Shown: positions 36,432-48,854, counted from the first letter of the stretch. The stretch: DNA of 64,000 nucleotides from Chania multitudinisentens RB-25 (GCF_000520015.2 NZ_CP007044.2:558001-622000), one strand, 5' to 3'. Notes: generated by a model from the letters alone, not told the origin. Numbers and translations are program-made.

Positions 36432-36929
36432 TTACGCAGCTTCTTTCTGATCGCGCAGAGCAGCCAGAGTGCGAACCAGTTTGCCAGCAGCGGCTTCTTT
36501 CATGGTTGCCATCAGGCGTGCGATTGCTTCATCGTAAGTAGGCAACGTTGCCAAGCGGTCAATCTGTGCCGCAGGGATCAGTTCACCTTCAAAGGCCGCA
36601 GCTTTAACCTCAAACTTTGCATTCGCTTTCGCGAACTCTTTGAACAGACGAGCAGCAGCGCCCGGGTGTTCATGAGAAAATGCAATCAAGGTTGGACCGA
36701 CAAACGTGTCTTTCAGGCATTCGAATGGAGTGCCTTCAACAACGCGGCGCATCAGAGTGTTACGAACAACACGCATGTAAACGCCAGCTTCACGACCTGC
36801 TTTACGCAGTTCAGTCATTTTATCAACGGTAACGCCACGGGAATCCGCAACAACCGCAGACAGCGCGCCTTTGGCTACTTCGCTGACTTCAGCAACAATC
36901 GCTTGTTTGTCTTGAAGATTTAATGCCAT
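36432..36929 (-). CDS. rplJ: Ribosomal protein L10
   Basis: 165 residues (MALNLQDKQAIVAEVSEVAK). The N-terminal domain binds 23S rRNA and the C-terminal helix carries the L7/L12 dimers. The L10-L12 complex is known to repress its own operon by binding the leader just upstream, and that leader is recognisable here. AGGAG precedes the ATG. Confidence 0.98.
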   Translation of the reverse strand: MALNLQDKQAIVAEVSEVAKGALSAVVADSRGVTVDKMTELRKAGREAGVYMRVVRNTLMRRVVEGTPFECLKDTFVGPTLIAFSHEHPGAAARLFKEFAKANAKFEVKAAAFEGELIPAAQIDRLATLPTYDEAIARLMATMKEAAAGKLVRTLAALRDQKEAA

Positions 36930-37205
36930 TAGCTTTTTGCTCCTGGATTAGCCGGGGAATCTCCCCGGAACTCACTTCACTCAACACCCAGTGTGAACAC
37001 AGGATACTGAGCGGCTTAACACGGTGAGCAGAATCCAGCAAAGACCATTCTTTTAAAAAGAAAAAATTTCTTTAGGCTCTGTCACCGTCTACGCAGGAAA
37101 ATTAAGCACCTTTCGGCACACCTGCGGTCTTGGACGGAGGCCTGGATAGGCCAGGCTCCAACCGAAAATCTGTTGTTTTGCTAGAGCAAAACCCTGGGGC
37201 ATAGG
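36930..37205 (-). promoter_or_regulatory. rplJL leader with L10-L12 autoregulatory site
   Basis: The 276-nt leader is very close to the E. coli one. Seen on the minus strand are GTTGGAGCCTGGCCTATCCAGG, then CCTCCGTCCAAGACCGCAGG and GTGTGCCGAAAGGTGCTTAA, which form the L10-L12 binding fold. Binding represses translation of rplJ and, by coupling, rplL. Confidence 0.85.
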
Positions 37206-37234
37206 ATTCTAGGTGAAACTCTGCCCCAAGTCAA
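37206..37234 (-). promoter_or_regulatory. P-L10 promoter of rplJL-rpoBC
   Basis: Minus strand: -35 TTGACT (37234-37229), 17-bp spacer, -10 TAGAAT (37211-37206). It starts 6 bp after the rplA stop codon, which is where the main E. coli promoter for L10/L12 and RNA polymerase lies. Confidence 0.85.
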
Positions 37235-37239
37235 AACGA

Positions 37240-37944
37240 TCAGTTTGCTACAGCAGTCAGGCCGCTTTGATCGATAGCAACACCAGCACCCATGGTGGTG
37301 GAGAGGCTAACTTTCTTGATATACACGCCTTTCGCCTGAGATGGTTTGGCTTTTTTCAGCGCAACCAGCAAGGCTTCCAGGTTTTCTTTCAGCTTGTCTG
37401 CATCGAAATCAACTTTACCGATAGTGGTATGGATAATACCGTTTTTATCGTTACGATAGCGAACCTGGCCTGCTTTAGCGTTTTTCACTGCTTCAGCAAC
37501 GTTCGGAGTAACAGTACCCACTTTCGGGTTTGGCATCAGACCACGTGGACCCAGAACCTGGCCCAGTTGGCCCACAACGCGCATTGCGTCCGGGGAAGCA
37601 ATAACAACGTCAAAGTTCATTTCGCCTTTTTTGATCTGGTCAGCCAGATCTTCCATACCTACCAGCTCTGCGCCAGCTGCTTTAGCAGCTTCAGCGTTAG
37701 GGCCCTGGGCAAATACGGCAACGCGAACGGAACGACCAGTGCCGTGTGGTAGAACAGTAGCACCACGTACGTTTTGGTCTGATTTACGAGCGTCGATGCC
37801 GAGATTAACAGCAACGTCAACGCTTTCTACGAATTTAGCGGTGGCCAGCTCTTTCAGCAGAGCAACAGCTTCGATGATGTCATACTGTTTAGTCGCATCA
37901 ACTTTGTCACGGATCACGCGCATGCGCTTGGTCAGCTTAGCCAT
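37240..37944 (-). CDS. rplA: Ribosomal protein L1
   Basis: 234 residues (MAKLTKRMRVIRDKVDATKQ), same length as E. coli L1. Binds 23S rRNA at the mobile L1 stalk and represses the rplKA mRNA. Follows rplK by 3 bp. Confidence 0.98.
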   Translation of the reverse strand: MAKLTKRMRVIRDKVDATKQYDIIEAVALLKELATAKFVESVDVAVNLGIDARKSDQNVRGATVLPHGTGRSVRVAVFAQGPNAEAAKAAGAELVGMEDLADQIKKGEMNFDVVIASPDAMRVVGQLGQVLGPRGLMPNPKVGTVTPNVAEAVKNAKAGQVRYRNDKNGIIHTTIGKVDFDADKLKENLEALLVALKKAKPSQAKGVYIKKVSLSTTMGAGVAIDQSGLTAVAN

Positions 37945-37947
37945 CTC

Positions 37948-38376
37948 TTAATCCTCCACTACCAGGCCCATGGAACGAGCAGTACCTTCGATGGAGCGAA
38001 TCATCGCTTCAACGTCAGAACCAGTCATATCCGCAGCTTTGGTTTCTGCGATTTCACGTACCTGAGCACGAGTCACTTTACCGACTTTATCTTTGTTCGG
38101 TTTACCGGAACCAGACTTAACACCGGCCGCTTTTTTCAGCAGAACTGCCGCTGGCGGGGTTTTGGTAACGAAAGTGAAGGAGCGATCAGAATAAACAGTA
38201 ATAACAACAGGGATCGGCAAGCCTTTTTCAATGCTGTCAGTCTTAGCATTAAACGCCTTACAGAATTCCATGATGTTAACACCTTGCTGACCCAGAGCAG
38301 GACCGACTGGCGGGCTCGGGTTAGCCATACCAGCGGCAACTTGCAGCTTGACGTAGGCTTGTACTTTCTTGGCCAT
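37948..38376 (-). CDS. rplK: Ribosomal protein L11
   Basis: 142 residues from the ATG at 38376 (GAGG upstream; MAKKVQAYVKLQVAAGMANP). An open frame reaching 18 codons further is not conserved. The SPPVGPALGQQGVNIMEFCK segment, with the proline pair of the thiopeptide-binding domain, is intact. L11 sits in the GTPase centre and is needed for RelA activation on stalled ribosomes. Confidence 0.98.
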   Translation of the reverse strand: MAKKVQAYVKLQVAAGMANPSPPVGPALGQQGVNIMEFCKAFNAKTDSIEKGLPIPVVITVYSDRSFTFVTKTPPAAVLLKKAAGVKSGSGKPNKDKVGKVTRAQVREIAETKAADMTGSDVEAMIRSIEGTARSMGLVVED

Positions 38377-38453
38377 TGAAATTTCCTCGTATGGGTAGTA
38401 TCGCCTCCTTAGAGGCTCCCCGTGTTTCACCCCGCTTTAAAAGCGAAGCATCT

Positions 38454-38493
38454 AAAAACAAAAGGCGCGAAATTGTAGTTCAATTCCGCGCCT
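38454..38493 (-). terminator. nusG terminator
   Basis: Minus strand: AGGCGCGGAATTG pairs with CAATTTCGCGCCT (38493-38463, one mismatch), then TTTGTTTTT. It separates secE-nusG from rplKA, 41 bp after the nusG stop. The rplK promoter should lie in the 157-bp spacer; a clear pair of boxes was not assigned. Confidence 0.85.
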
Positions 38494-38533
38494 CTGACAA
38501 GCAACAAATCCGCTTGCGTTGCTGATTAATTGA

Positions 38534-39079
38534 TCAGCCTTTTTCTACCTGACTGAAGTCTAATTCCACCGGCGTTGCACGCCCAAAGATGGAAACAGAA
38601 ACCTTCAGGCGGCTTTTCTCGTAGTCCACCTCTTCAACAACACCATTGAAGTCGGCAAACGGGCCATCGTTAACACGCACCAGCTCACCCGGTTCAAACA
38701 GCGTTTTCGGACGTGGCTTATCACCCACCTGTTGCAGGCGATTCATAATCGCATCCACTTCTTTATCGCTGATTGGTGCAGGGCGATCGGAAGTTCCACC
38801 AATGAAGCCCATAACACGAGGAACACTGCGTACCAAGTGCCAGCTGGCGTCATTCATCACCATCTGAACCAATACATAGCCAGGGAAAAATTTACGTTCA
38901 CTCTTGCGACGTTGACCACCACGGATTTCAACCACTTCTTCCGTAGGCACCATAACTTCGCCGAACAGTTCTTCCATATCGTGCAGTTTGATATGCTCAC
39001 GCAACGATTGAGCTACGCGGCCTTCAAAACCGGAAAACGCCTGAACGACGTACCAACGTTTTTTTGGGGCTTCAGACAT
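38534..39079 (-). CDS. nusG: Transcription elongation/antitermination factor NusG
   Basis: 181 residues. The N-terminal NGN domain (KRWYVVQAFSGFEGRVAQSL, about 6-25) binds the polymerase clamp. The C-terminal KOW domain (FADFNGVVEEVDYEKSRLKV, about 144-163) contacts Rho or ribosomal S10. Its paralogue RfaH is also in this window. Starts one base after the secE stop, so translation is coupled. Confidence 0.98.
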   Translation of the reverse strand: MSEAPKKRWYVVQAFSGFEGRVAQSLREHIKLHDMEELFGEVMVPTEEVVEIRGGQRRKSERKFFPGYVLVQMVMNDASWHLVRSVPRVMGFIGGTSDRPAPISDKEVDAIMNRLQQVGDKPRPKTLFEPGELVRVNDGPFADFNGVVEEVDYEKSRLKVSVSIFGRATPVELDFSQVEKG

Positions 39080-39080
39080 T

Positions 39081-39464
39081 TTAGAACCTCAGGCCAGTAA
39101 TAAACGATACCAGACGAACCAGAATACCATCCAGCCCCCACAGAATCAGTGACATCACGGCAGTTACTGCGGCGACGATCAACGTGGTATGTAACGTTTC
39201 TTGGCGAGTTGGCCAAATCACTTTGCGTACTTCAGTACGCGCTTCTCGCGCAAAGGCAACGGTGGCTTTACCTTTAGTGGTCATCAGCGCTACGCCACCA
39301 GCAACAACGATGACCAGAACAACCGCCAGCGCGCGCAATGGCAGGCTGAAATCGCGGTAGTAATAGTTACCAACGATAGCCACAACCAACAAAACGGCAA
39401 CGATAAACCATTTAGCCATTTCAAGGCTGCGCCCGCTCCCTTGAGCCTCGGAATTCGCACTCAT
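39081..39464 (-). CDS. secE: Protein translocase subunit SecE
   Basis: 127 residues from the ATG at 39464 (MSANSEAQGSGRSLEMAKWF), the E. coli length. An ATG five codons upstream is open but less likely. Three membrane spans are visible (about 19-36, 42-62 and 93-113). The essential segment ARTEVRKVIWPTRQE lies before the third span. SecE clamps SecY in the SecYEG channel. Confidence 0.97.
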   Translation of the reverse strand: MSANSEAQGSGRSLEMAKWFIVAVLLVVAIVGNYYYRDFSLPLRALAVVLVIVVAGGVALMTTKGKATVAFAREARTEVRKVIWPTRQETLHTTLIVAAVTAVMSLILWGLDGILVRLVSFITGLRF

Positions 39465-39661
39465 AAACCAACCTGTCACAATGATTCGAACAAATAACTT
39501 TACCTCGCAGTGCGAGGCAAACCAAACCGATCAGATGCTGCTAAAACAGCACTCGGTGTTTTACGCTATGACGTATTTCAATCAATACGGTTTAAGAGCC
39601 CATCTCACCAATGATTATGACTGTAAAATCGCTGATGAGATAGGTTCTAGTTCACAGCGTA

Positions 39662-39690
39662 GAAAAAGGGCATCAAATGATGCCCTTTTA
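39662..39690 (-). terminator. tufB terminator
   Basis: GGGCATCA (39668-39675) pairs with TGATGCCC (39678-39685) around a 2-nt centre, flanked by A and T runs on both sides. It lies 30 bp after the tufB stop on the minus strand and before the secE promoter region. Confidence 0.85.
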
Positions 39691-39719
39691 CCGCATGTCG
39701 CGTCAAATATTATCAGCAA

Positions 39720-40904
39720 TTAAGCGATAACTTTGGCAACAACGCCCGCGCCAACGGTACGACCACCTTCACGGATAGCGAAACGCAGACCGTCATCCAT
39801 CGCGATTGGGTGGATCAGGGTGACTTTCATATTAATGTTGTCACCTGGCATTACCATCTCTACGCCTTCTGGCAGTTCAATAGTCCCAGTCACGTCAGTG
39901 GTACGGAAGTAGAACTGTGGACGGTAGCCTTTGAAGAATGGCGTATGACGGCCACCTTCTTCTTTGCTCAGGATATACACTTCGGAATCGAACTGAGTGT
40001 GTGGCTTGATAGAACCTGGTTTAGCCAGAACCTGACCACGTTCGATATCTTCACGTTTGATACCACGCAGCAGAACACCCACGTTCTCACCCGCACGGCC
40101 TTCGTCCAGCAGTTTGCGGAACATTTCTACGCCGGTACAGGTCGATTTCACGGTGTCTTTGATACCGACGATTTCAACTTCTTCGCCTACCTTGATGATG
40201 CCGCGCTCTACACGGCCGGTCACCACGGTACCACGGCCAGAAATGGAGAAAACGTCTTCGATTGGCAGCAGGAATGGCATATCAATCGCACGCTGTGGTT
40301 CTGGGATATAAGAGTCCAGATGACCAGCCAGCTCAATGATTTTCTCTTCCCACTCTGGCACACCGTTCAACGCTTGCAGTGCTGAACCACGAACCACTGG
40401 CAGATCGTCACCAGGGAAATCATAGGCAGACAGAAGTTCACGCACTTCCATTTCAACCAGTTCCAGCAGCTCTTCATCATCAACCATGTCACATTTGTTC
40501 ATGAATACGATGATGAAAGGAACGCCTACCTGGCGGCCCAGCAGGATGTGCTCACGCGTCTGTGGCATTGGGCCATCAGTAGCAGCAACCACCAGAATAG
40601 CGCCATCCATCTGAGCAGCACCGGTGATCATGTTTTTCACGTAGTCGGCGTGCCCTGGGCAGTCAACGTGCGCGTAGTGGCGGCTTGGGGTGTCATATTC
40701 AACGTGAGAAGTGTTGATGGTGATACCACGTGCTTTTTCTTCTGGCGCGTTATCGATCTGGTCGAAAGCACGAGCGCTACCGCCGTAGGTTTTAGCCAGA
40801 ACGGTAGTGATTGCAGCAGTCAGGGTAGTTTTACCGTGGTCAACGTGGCCGATAGTACCGACGTTAACGTGCGGTTTTGTACGTTCAAATTTTTCTTTAG
40901 ACAT
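39720..40904 (-). CDS. tufB: Elongation factor Tu
   Basis: 394 residues. The GTPase motifs GHVDHGKT (about 19-26), DCPGHADYV (about 81-89) and NKCD (about 136-139) are intact, then domains II and III. It delivers aminoacyl-tRNA to the ribosome. Being downstream of four tRNA genes is the classical tufB arrangement, which suggests a second copy (tufA) in the str operon outside this window. The GAGGG ribosome site is close to the ATG. Confidence 0.98.
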   Translation of the reverse strand: MSKEKFERTKPHVNVGTIGHVDHGKTTLTAAITTVLAKTYGGSARAFDQIDNAPEEKARGITINTSHVEYDTPSRHYAHVDCPGHADYVKNMITGAAQMDGAILVVAATDGPMPQTREHILLGRQVGVPFIIVFMNKCDMVDDEELLELVEMEVRELLSAYDFPGDDLPVVRGSALQALNGVPEWEEKIIELAGHLDSYIPEPQRAIDMPFLLPIEDVFSISGRGTVVTGRVERGIIKVGEEVEIVGIKDTVKSTCTGVEMFRKLLDEGRAGENVGVLLRGIKREDIERGQVLAKPGSIKPHTQFDSEVYILSKEEGGRHTPFFKGYRPQFYFRTTDVTGTIELPEGVEMVMPGDNINMKVTLIHPIAMDDGLRFAIREGGRTVGAGVVAKVIA

Positions 40905-41013
40905 CGGTTGTCCCTCTAAGATACGGATAGATCGGTGGTTTTACCACATCAACCAAGCATTTGCTTGTTGAATCCAGAACAGAAAGAGAATCAAGGGGCG
41001 AGAAATTAAGAAG

Positions 41014-41089
41014 TGGTGCTGATAGGCAGATTCGAACTGCCGACCTCACCCTTACCAAGGGTGCGCTCTACCAACTGAGCTATATCAGC
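41014..41089 (-). tRNA. thrT: tRNA-Thr (GGT)
   Basis: 76 nt with encoded CCA. The minus strand starts GCTGATATAGCTCAGTTGGT. The anticodon loop reads CTTGGTA, so the anticodon is GGT, and the T-loop is TTCGAAT. Last tRNA before tufB. Confidence 0.97.
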
Positions 41090-41095
41090 ACATCT

Positions 41096-41170
<75 letters not shown>

Positions 41171-41376
41171 ATCCTGGAACTCGGCTACCTAATTTTTTCT
41201 GTAGAATTTTTTGGTGTAAAGAAAGTGCATTTTTCGCTTAACTTTTCACCTTTCGAGCCACGTAGCCTACATTGTTTTACGCTACCTGACTTAAATCTTG
41301 TTGAAGGCTTTTCCCTTCCCTGCACAGGGTCCATTTTAAGGCTACTGTGCACTGTACCCCAGAGTCAGGGTAAGTT

Positions 41377-41461
<85 letters not shown>

Positions 41462-41485
41462 CATTTTTAACTTTTGTGACTTGAA

Positions 41486-41561
<76 letters not shown>

Positions 41562-41575
41562 ATCAAGTGCTGCGC

Positions 41576-41604
41576 ATTCTAGGTAGAGCTGGCGGCCTAT
41601 GCAA
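41576..41604 (-). promoter_or_regulatory. Promoter of the thrU-tyrU-glyT-thrT-tufB operon
   Basis: Minus strand: -35 TTGCAT (41604-41599), 17-bp spacer, -10 TAGAAT (41581-41576), followed by GCGCAG. The GC-rich discriminator is typical of promoters under stringent (ppGpp) control. The start would fall only a few bases from thrU. Confidence 0.8.
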
Positions 41605-42066
41605 CAAAAAATTTGCGTTCCGCGCACTATCGCTCACAAATCATTCGATTTTGCATACCAGTTAGCAATTTACCGCGTAAGGCAGACTTAATGTTCATCA
41701 ATTATAGATGTCATTTTGTATAATTTTACGCATTTCTTTCGAGGAGTTCCCCAGCATTTCTCCACATGCTCATCGCATTTGGCGAGAAAACGATGAGTTG
41801 CCATATCACACAACACAATCAGCCTCCCCTATGCTATCGCCAGCCGCTCTGAGAGCGATATCTTCACCAGAAGAACGGCTTTGCACTTCACTTTCCATCA
41901 ACTGCGCGCCTGTTCGCACTATTGGCATAAACTCATACGAATCGATAACATTTGCGAAAAAAGTCTACGCCAAAAACGAAGCTGTCTATAATATGCAGTT
42001 TGTTTATTATTTGGAGTTGGCGTCCGGCGCCATTCCCAACCTGCGTTAATAGGCAGAATTTGGCTT
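41605..42066. other. 460-bp spacer between the tRNA operon and coaA
   Basis: Divergent region holding the upstream part of the tRNA promoter and, presumably, the coaA promoter. A 113-codon plus-strand frame (41708-42049) has odd composition and no recognisable domain, and I do not call it a gene. No hairpin or operator stands out. Confidence 0.5.
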
Positions 42067-43017
42067 ATGATAAAAAGAGAGCAATCTTTAGCAACGCCAT
42101 ATCTTCAGTTTGATCGTGCCCAGTGGGCTGCGTTGCGAAACTCAGTACCGCTGACACTGTCGGAAGAAGAGATTGTTAAACTGAAAGGGATTAACGAAGC
42201 TCTCTCTTTGGAAGAGGTAGCACAGATCTATTTGCCACTATCACGGCTGTTAAACTTTTACATTAGCTCTAACCTGCGTCGCCAAGCGGTTCTCGAACAA
42301 TTTTTGGGAACAGATGGCCAACGTATTCCCTATGTCATTGGTATTGCCGGCAGCGTCGCTGTGGGTAAAAGTACAACAGCACGTTTATTGCAAGCATTAC
42401 TGAGCCGGTGGCCCGAGCATCGTAGCGTAGAACTGATTACTACCGATGGTTTCCTGCATCCCAATAAGGTACTAAACGAACGTGGCTTGATGAAGAAAAA
42501 AGGATTTCCACAATCCTACGACATGCACAGCCTGGTGAAATTTGTTTCAGAAGTAAAATCAGGGGCTAAACATGTTACTGCTCCTGTTTACTCGCATTTG
42601 ATTTATGATGTCGTTCCAGAAGGTAACAAAATTATTGAGCAACCCGACATCCTGATTCTGGAAGGGTTAAATGTCTTGCAAAGTGGTATGGATTACCCAC
42701 ACGACCCCCATCGCGTATTTGTCTCTGATTTTGTTGACTTTTCAATATATGTCGATGCACCGGAGGATTTATTGCAAACCTGGTATATCAACCGTTTCCT
42801 TAAATTCCGCCAAGGGGCCTTTTCCAATCCAGATTCCTATTTCCATAATTACGCAAAGCTTCCAGAAGCTGAAGCAATTAATATTGCTACTCAATTATGG
42901 AATGAGATTAATGGGTTGAATTTACAACAAAATATACTCCCAACGCGCGAGCGTGCCAGCCTGATCATGACCAAAAGTATTAATCACGCTGTAGAGAGCG
43001 TCCGCTTAAGGAAGTAA
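42067..43017 (+). CDS. coaA: Pantothenate kinase type I
   Basis: 316 residues, same as E. coli CoaA. Phosphorylates pantothenate, the first and feedback-controlled step of coenzyme A synthesis. The P-loop GSVAVGKST lies at about 95-103, and the conserved ELITTDGFLHPN (about 124-135), YDMHSLVKFV and ILEGLNVLQSG segments are present. Divergent from the tRNA-tufB operon and convergent with birA, with which it shares a terminator. Confidence 0.98.
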   Translation: MIKREQSLATPYLQFDRAQWAALRNSVPLTLSEEEIVKLKGINEALSLEEVAQIYLPLSRLLNFYISSNLRRQAVLEQFLGTDGQRIPYVIGIAGSVAVGKSTTARLLQALLSRWPEHRSVELITTDGFLHPNKVLNERGLMKKKGFPQSYDMHSLVKFVSEVKSGAKHVTAPVYSHLIYDVVPEGNKIIEQPDILILEGLNVLQSGMDYPHDPHRVFVSDFVDFSIYVDAPEDLLQTWYINRFLKFRQGAFSNPDSYFHNYAKLPEAEAINIATQLWNEINGLNLQQNILPTRERASLIMTKSINHAVESVRLRK

Positions 43018-43024
43018 TCACTAA

Positions 43025-43053
43025 AATAAGAGAGGTAATTAACCTCTCTTATT
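43025..43053. terminator. Bidirectional terminator between coaA and birA
   Basis: AATAAGAGAGGT (43025-43036) pairs perfectly with ACCTCTCTTATT (43042-43053) around a 5-nt loop. It begins 8 bp after the coaA stop and ends 8 bp before the birA stop, so it serves both genes. Confidence 0.9.
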
Positions 43054-43060
43054 TATAATA

Positions 43061-44023
43061 TTAGTCGGCACTGCGTAAAGATATTTCACCACCAATAAAA
43101 GGCTTAATCTCACCATCTTGTTCAAGTAATAATGCACCTTGCTGATCGATACCTTTAGCAATACCAAAAATCTGTTGCTCGCCAATTAAAAGCTTAACCG
43201 GCCGATCTAAAAAGTTATCTAACCGGTGCCAGCGAGATATAAATGGTGCAAGTCCTTCTATTTCGAATTGCCGCAGTGAGTGACGCAAATTATTGAGCAG
43301 AGTTGCTGCCAATTCGTTACGATCAATATTGAGTCCTGTCTCTTGCAGATTAACCCACTGTTGATCAATCTTATCTGTATTTGTTCCACACATTGCCATA
43401 TTGATACCCGCACCGAGAACCAACTGAGCCGCATCGCCAGTTTTACCCGTTAATTCAACGAGTATGCCAGCCAGTTTCCGATCATTGAGATACAAATCGT
43501 TTGGCCATTTAACTCGCACTTGTTCAGCACCTAGGTTTTGCAGTACTTCAGCCATCACAATACCAATAACCAGACTCAACCCCATTGCAGCCGCTGGCCC
43601 TTGCTCAAGACGCCAAAACATAGATAGATAAAGGTTTGTCCCAAAAGGCGAAACCCATTGCCGACCACGCCTCCCTCGGCCCGCCTGCTGATATTCTGCA
43701 ACACAGGCATCGCCAGAAGTCAGCTCCGTAATTCGATCCAGTAAATACTGGTTCGTGGAATCAACAACCGGCAAAACTATGACACGCTTGTCTTCCAACA
43801 TGCCGAGAATACGTTCAGCCTCCAGTAAATTCATCCCTCCTGGCAAGCTATAGCCTTTACCTGGCACAGTAAATACATCCACCCCCCATTCTCGGATAGT
43901 CTGAATATGCTTGTTAATCGCCGCACGGCTCATTCCCAAAAACTCACCTAAATGCTCACCCGAGTGGAATTCGCCATCAGCCAACTGTGAGATAATCTTA
44001 AGCGGTATTTTTGTATCTTTCAT
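43061..44023 (-). CDS. birA: Biotin-protein ligase / biotin operon repressor
   Basis: A 320-residue class II BirA. The N-terminal winged helix (about 1-60, HSGEHLGEFLGMSRAAINKH) binds the bio operator. The central catalytic domain has GRGRRGRQW (about 115-123, the adenylate loop) and KWPNDL (about 171-176). It activates biotin to biotinyl-AMP, modifies AccB and, when AccB is saturated, represses bio genes. The ATG overlaps the murB stop by 4 bp (ATGA), so the two are translationally coupled. Confidence 0.97.
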   Translation of the reverse strand: MKDTKIPLKIISQLADGEFHSGEHLGEFLGMSRAAINKHIQTIREWGVDVFTVPGKGYSLPGGMNLLEAERILGMLEDKRVIVLPVVDSTNQYLLDRITELTSGDACVAEYQQAGRGRRGRQWVSPFGTNLYLSMFWRLEQGPAAAMGLSLVIGIVMAEVLQNLGAEQVRVKWPNDLYLNDRKLAGILVELTGKTGDAAQLVLGAGINMAMCGTNTDKIDQQWVNLQETGLNIDRNELAATLLNNLRHSLRQFEIEGLAPFISRWHRLDNFLDRPVKLLIGEQQIFGIAKGIDQQGALLLEQDGEIKPFIGGEISLRSAD

Positions 44024-45057
44024 GACAGAACCTCAACCGCATCCAGTTCACCTGTTGCCCCAATAAAGCGAACTTCTGGCTCCAGCCAAACATCGAATTT
44101 CGCTGCCACTGTATTGCGTACATGCCTTGCCAGTTCAACTATATCCTGGCTACTGGCATTATCTGCATTCACCAATACCAATGCCTGTTGATGATGCACC
44201 GCAGCACCCCCCATCCGATACCCCTTGAGCGTACATTGTTCAATAAGCCAACCAGCGGCTAATTTCACTTCCCCATCCGGCTGTGGGTAATAAGGCATCT
44301 TTGGATACTCAGCAAGCAACACATGAGCTTTTTCTTCGCTTACTAATGGGTTTTTGAAGAAGCTCCCCGCGTTACCAACTAATTGTGGGTCCGGTAACTT
44401 ACTGCGCCGCATAGCGCATACTGCGTCAAAAACCTGCTGCGGTGTTACCGTATTCTGATCCAGCTTAGTCAGCTCACCGTAACTCAAGAGTGGATTCCAG
44501 TGCTTATTAAGCCGTAGACCAATCCCAACGATAACGTGACCCACTTTAAACTTATGTTTAAATATGCTTTCACGATAACCAAACTCACAGCGTTCAGGAT
44601 CCATACGATCAATTTCACCTGTGTTCAGATTCAGCAGGTCGACATACTCACAAACATTTTTTAATTCAATACCATACGCACCAATATTTTGGATCGGTGC
44701 AGAACCAACCAAACCTGGAATCAATGCTAAATTCTCTAGCCCTGGCATACCGCGGTCAAGAGTGCTGCTCACAAGATAATGCCAATTCTCACCAGAGCTG
44801 ACATGAAGATGCCAAGCATCCTCCTCTTCCTTCACCTCAATGCCTTTTAGCTCGTTGATCATGACCGTACCAGCGAAATCCTCTAAAAATAGGACATTAC
44901 TTCCCTCACCGATAACTAGCAGTGGCTCCCGACGCTTTTGCGCTTTTTGCCAAGCTTTAATCATCATTTCAATTCTTCCAGCAATGACTAAATGCGCTGC
45001 ATTAACCGGGAGCGCAAAAGTATTGTGTTTTTTTAAAGACGCGCTTTCAGTAGACAT
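44020..45057 (-). CDS. murB: UDP-N-acetylenolpyruvoylglucosamine reductase
   Basis: A 345-residue type I MurB flavoenzyme. Reduces the enolpyruvyl group to give UDP-MurNAc in peptidoglycan synthesis. The FAD-binding GEGSNVLFL (about 50-58), the NIGAYGIEL block (about 118-126) and the catalytic Ser in GNAGSFFKNPLVS (about 230-242) are seen. Lies downstream of the 5S rRNA gene on the same strand after a 395-bp AT-rich gap, the rrn-murB-birA order of E. coli rrnB. Confidence 0.97.
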   Translation of the reverse strand: MSTESASLKKHNTFALPVNAAHLVIAGRIEMMIKAWQKAQKRREPLLVIGEGSNVLFLEDFAGTVMINELKGIEVKEEEDAWHLHVSSGENWHYLVSSTLDRGMPGLENLALIPGLVGSAPIQNIGAYGIELKNVCEYVDLLNLNTGEIDRMDPERCEFGYRESIFKHKFKVGHVIVGIGLRLNKHWNPLLSYGELTKLDQNTVTPQQVFDAVCAMRRSKLPDPQLVGNAGSFFKNPLVSEEKAHVLLAEYPKMPYYPQPDGEVKLAAGWLIEQCTLKGYRMGGAAVHHQQALVLVNADNASSQDIVELARHVRNTVAAKFDVWLEPEVRFIGATGELDAVEVLS

Positions 45058-45404
45058 GACGTTAAATACTCTTACGTAATAAACATTCTCTTAGTCTACT
45101 CGATTCGGTGCCCATAGCTATTGTTTGTTTTTATTGATTTGACTTTTTATTGTCATTTAATGAAGTTTTTAGAGGGGTTTTCATAACATCCTTTAATATC
45201 ATTAAGATATAGAAATAACCTTGTTTATATTAATATTATTCCCTGATTTATATAAAAGTTACAAATATTACCTATACCTATATATTGGTTGATATAACGA
45301 GAGTCAAAATTTTTGGGAGTCTTATCGATAAGAATATTAGCTATATTTAATAACACATGTGAATAGAATCAATTTTATCAAAAAGAACTATGTATTTTTT
45401 ACTG
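45058..45404. other. AT-rich spacer between the rRNA operon and murB
   Basis: About 350 bp of low-GC DNA after the rrn terminator. It should hold the murB-birA promoter. I see no gene, no tRNA and no strong hairpin besides the rrn terminator at its edge. Confidence 0.6.
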
Positions 45405-45441
45405 AAAAAGCAAAAAGCCCCATGCTTTCGCATGGGGCTTT
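45405..45441 (-). terminator. rRNA operon terminator
   Basis: Minus strand: AAGCCCCATGC (45440-45430) pairs perfectly with GCATGGGGCTT (45425-45415) around a 4-nt loop, then TTTTTGCTTTTT. It starts 12 bp after the 3' end of 5S. Confidence 0.95.
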
Positions 45442-45452
45442 CCACTTGTTTG

Positions 45453-45572
45453 ATGCCTGGCAGTGTCCTACTCTCGCATGGGGAGACCCCACACTACCAT
45501 CGGCGCTACGGCGTTTCACTTCTGAGTTCGGCATGGGGTCAGGTGGGACCACCGCGCTATTGCCGCCAGGCA
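45453..45572 (-). rRNA. rrf: 5S ribosomal RNA
   Basis: 120 nt, minus strand from TGCCTGGCGGCAATAGCGCG to GCCAGGCAT, matching the enterobacterial 5S ends. One copy only in this operon, 118 bp after 23S. Confidence 0.97.
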
Positions 45573-45690
45573 AATTCCATTTAATCAACCCGCTTCACTT
45601 GCGTGAAGCCAGTCAATCCAATCCGGGAACATCGCTGAATATCAAAACTCACTACTCTCTTGTCTCTCAACAAAACACCTTCGGTGTTGT

Positions 45691-48599
<2,909 letters not shown>

Positions 48600-48747
48600 T
48601 CACAACCCGAAGGTGTCTTCTGTAAACAGAGAACACATCGTGCTGTAAACATTTGAGAGACTCTCTGACAGGGTACTCCTTATCCCCATAACTCTACGGT
48701 GGGATAAGTTTCAGCTGTCAGGTTTCAATTTTCAGCTTGTTCCAGAT

Positions 48748-48763
48748 TGTTAAAGAGCAATAT
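48748..48763 (-). promoter_or_regulatory. Spacer boxA antitermination element
   Basis: TGCTCTTTAACAATCT on the minus strand between tRNA-Glu and 23S, the usual place of the second boxA loading Nus factors for 23S transcription. Confidence 0.8.
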
Positions 48764-48854
48764 CTCAAGCCTGACTCGCAAGTCAGCTTTGAGATATTTA
48801 AGGTATCGTCACGATACCGAGACCGCCGCTTTCACCGGGATGGTCGCAAGCAGT

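Noticed and set aside
41708..42049. 113-codon plus-strand frame ending 17 bp before coaA
   Set aside because: No domain, no good ribosome site, odd composition. It covers the promoter region between divergent genes.
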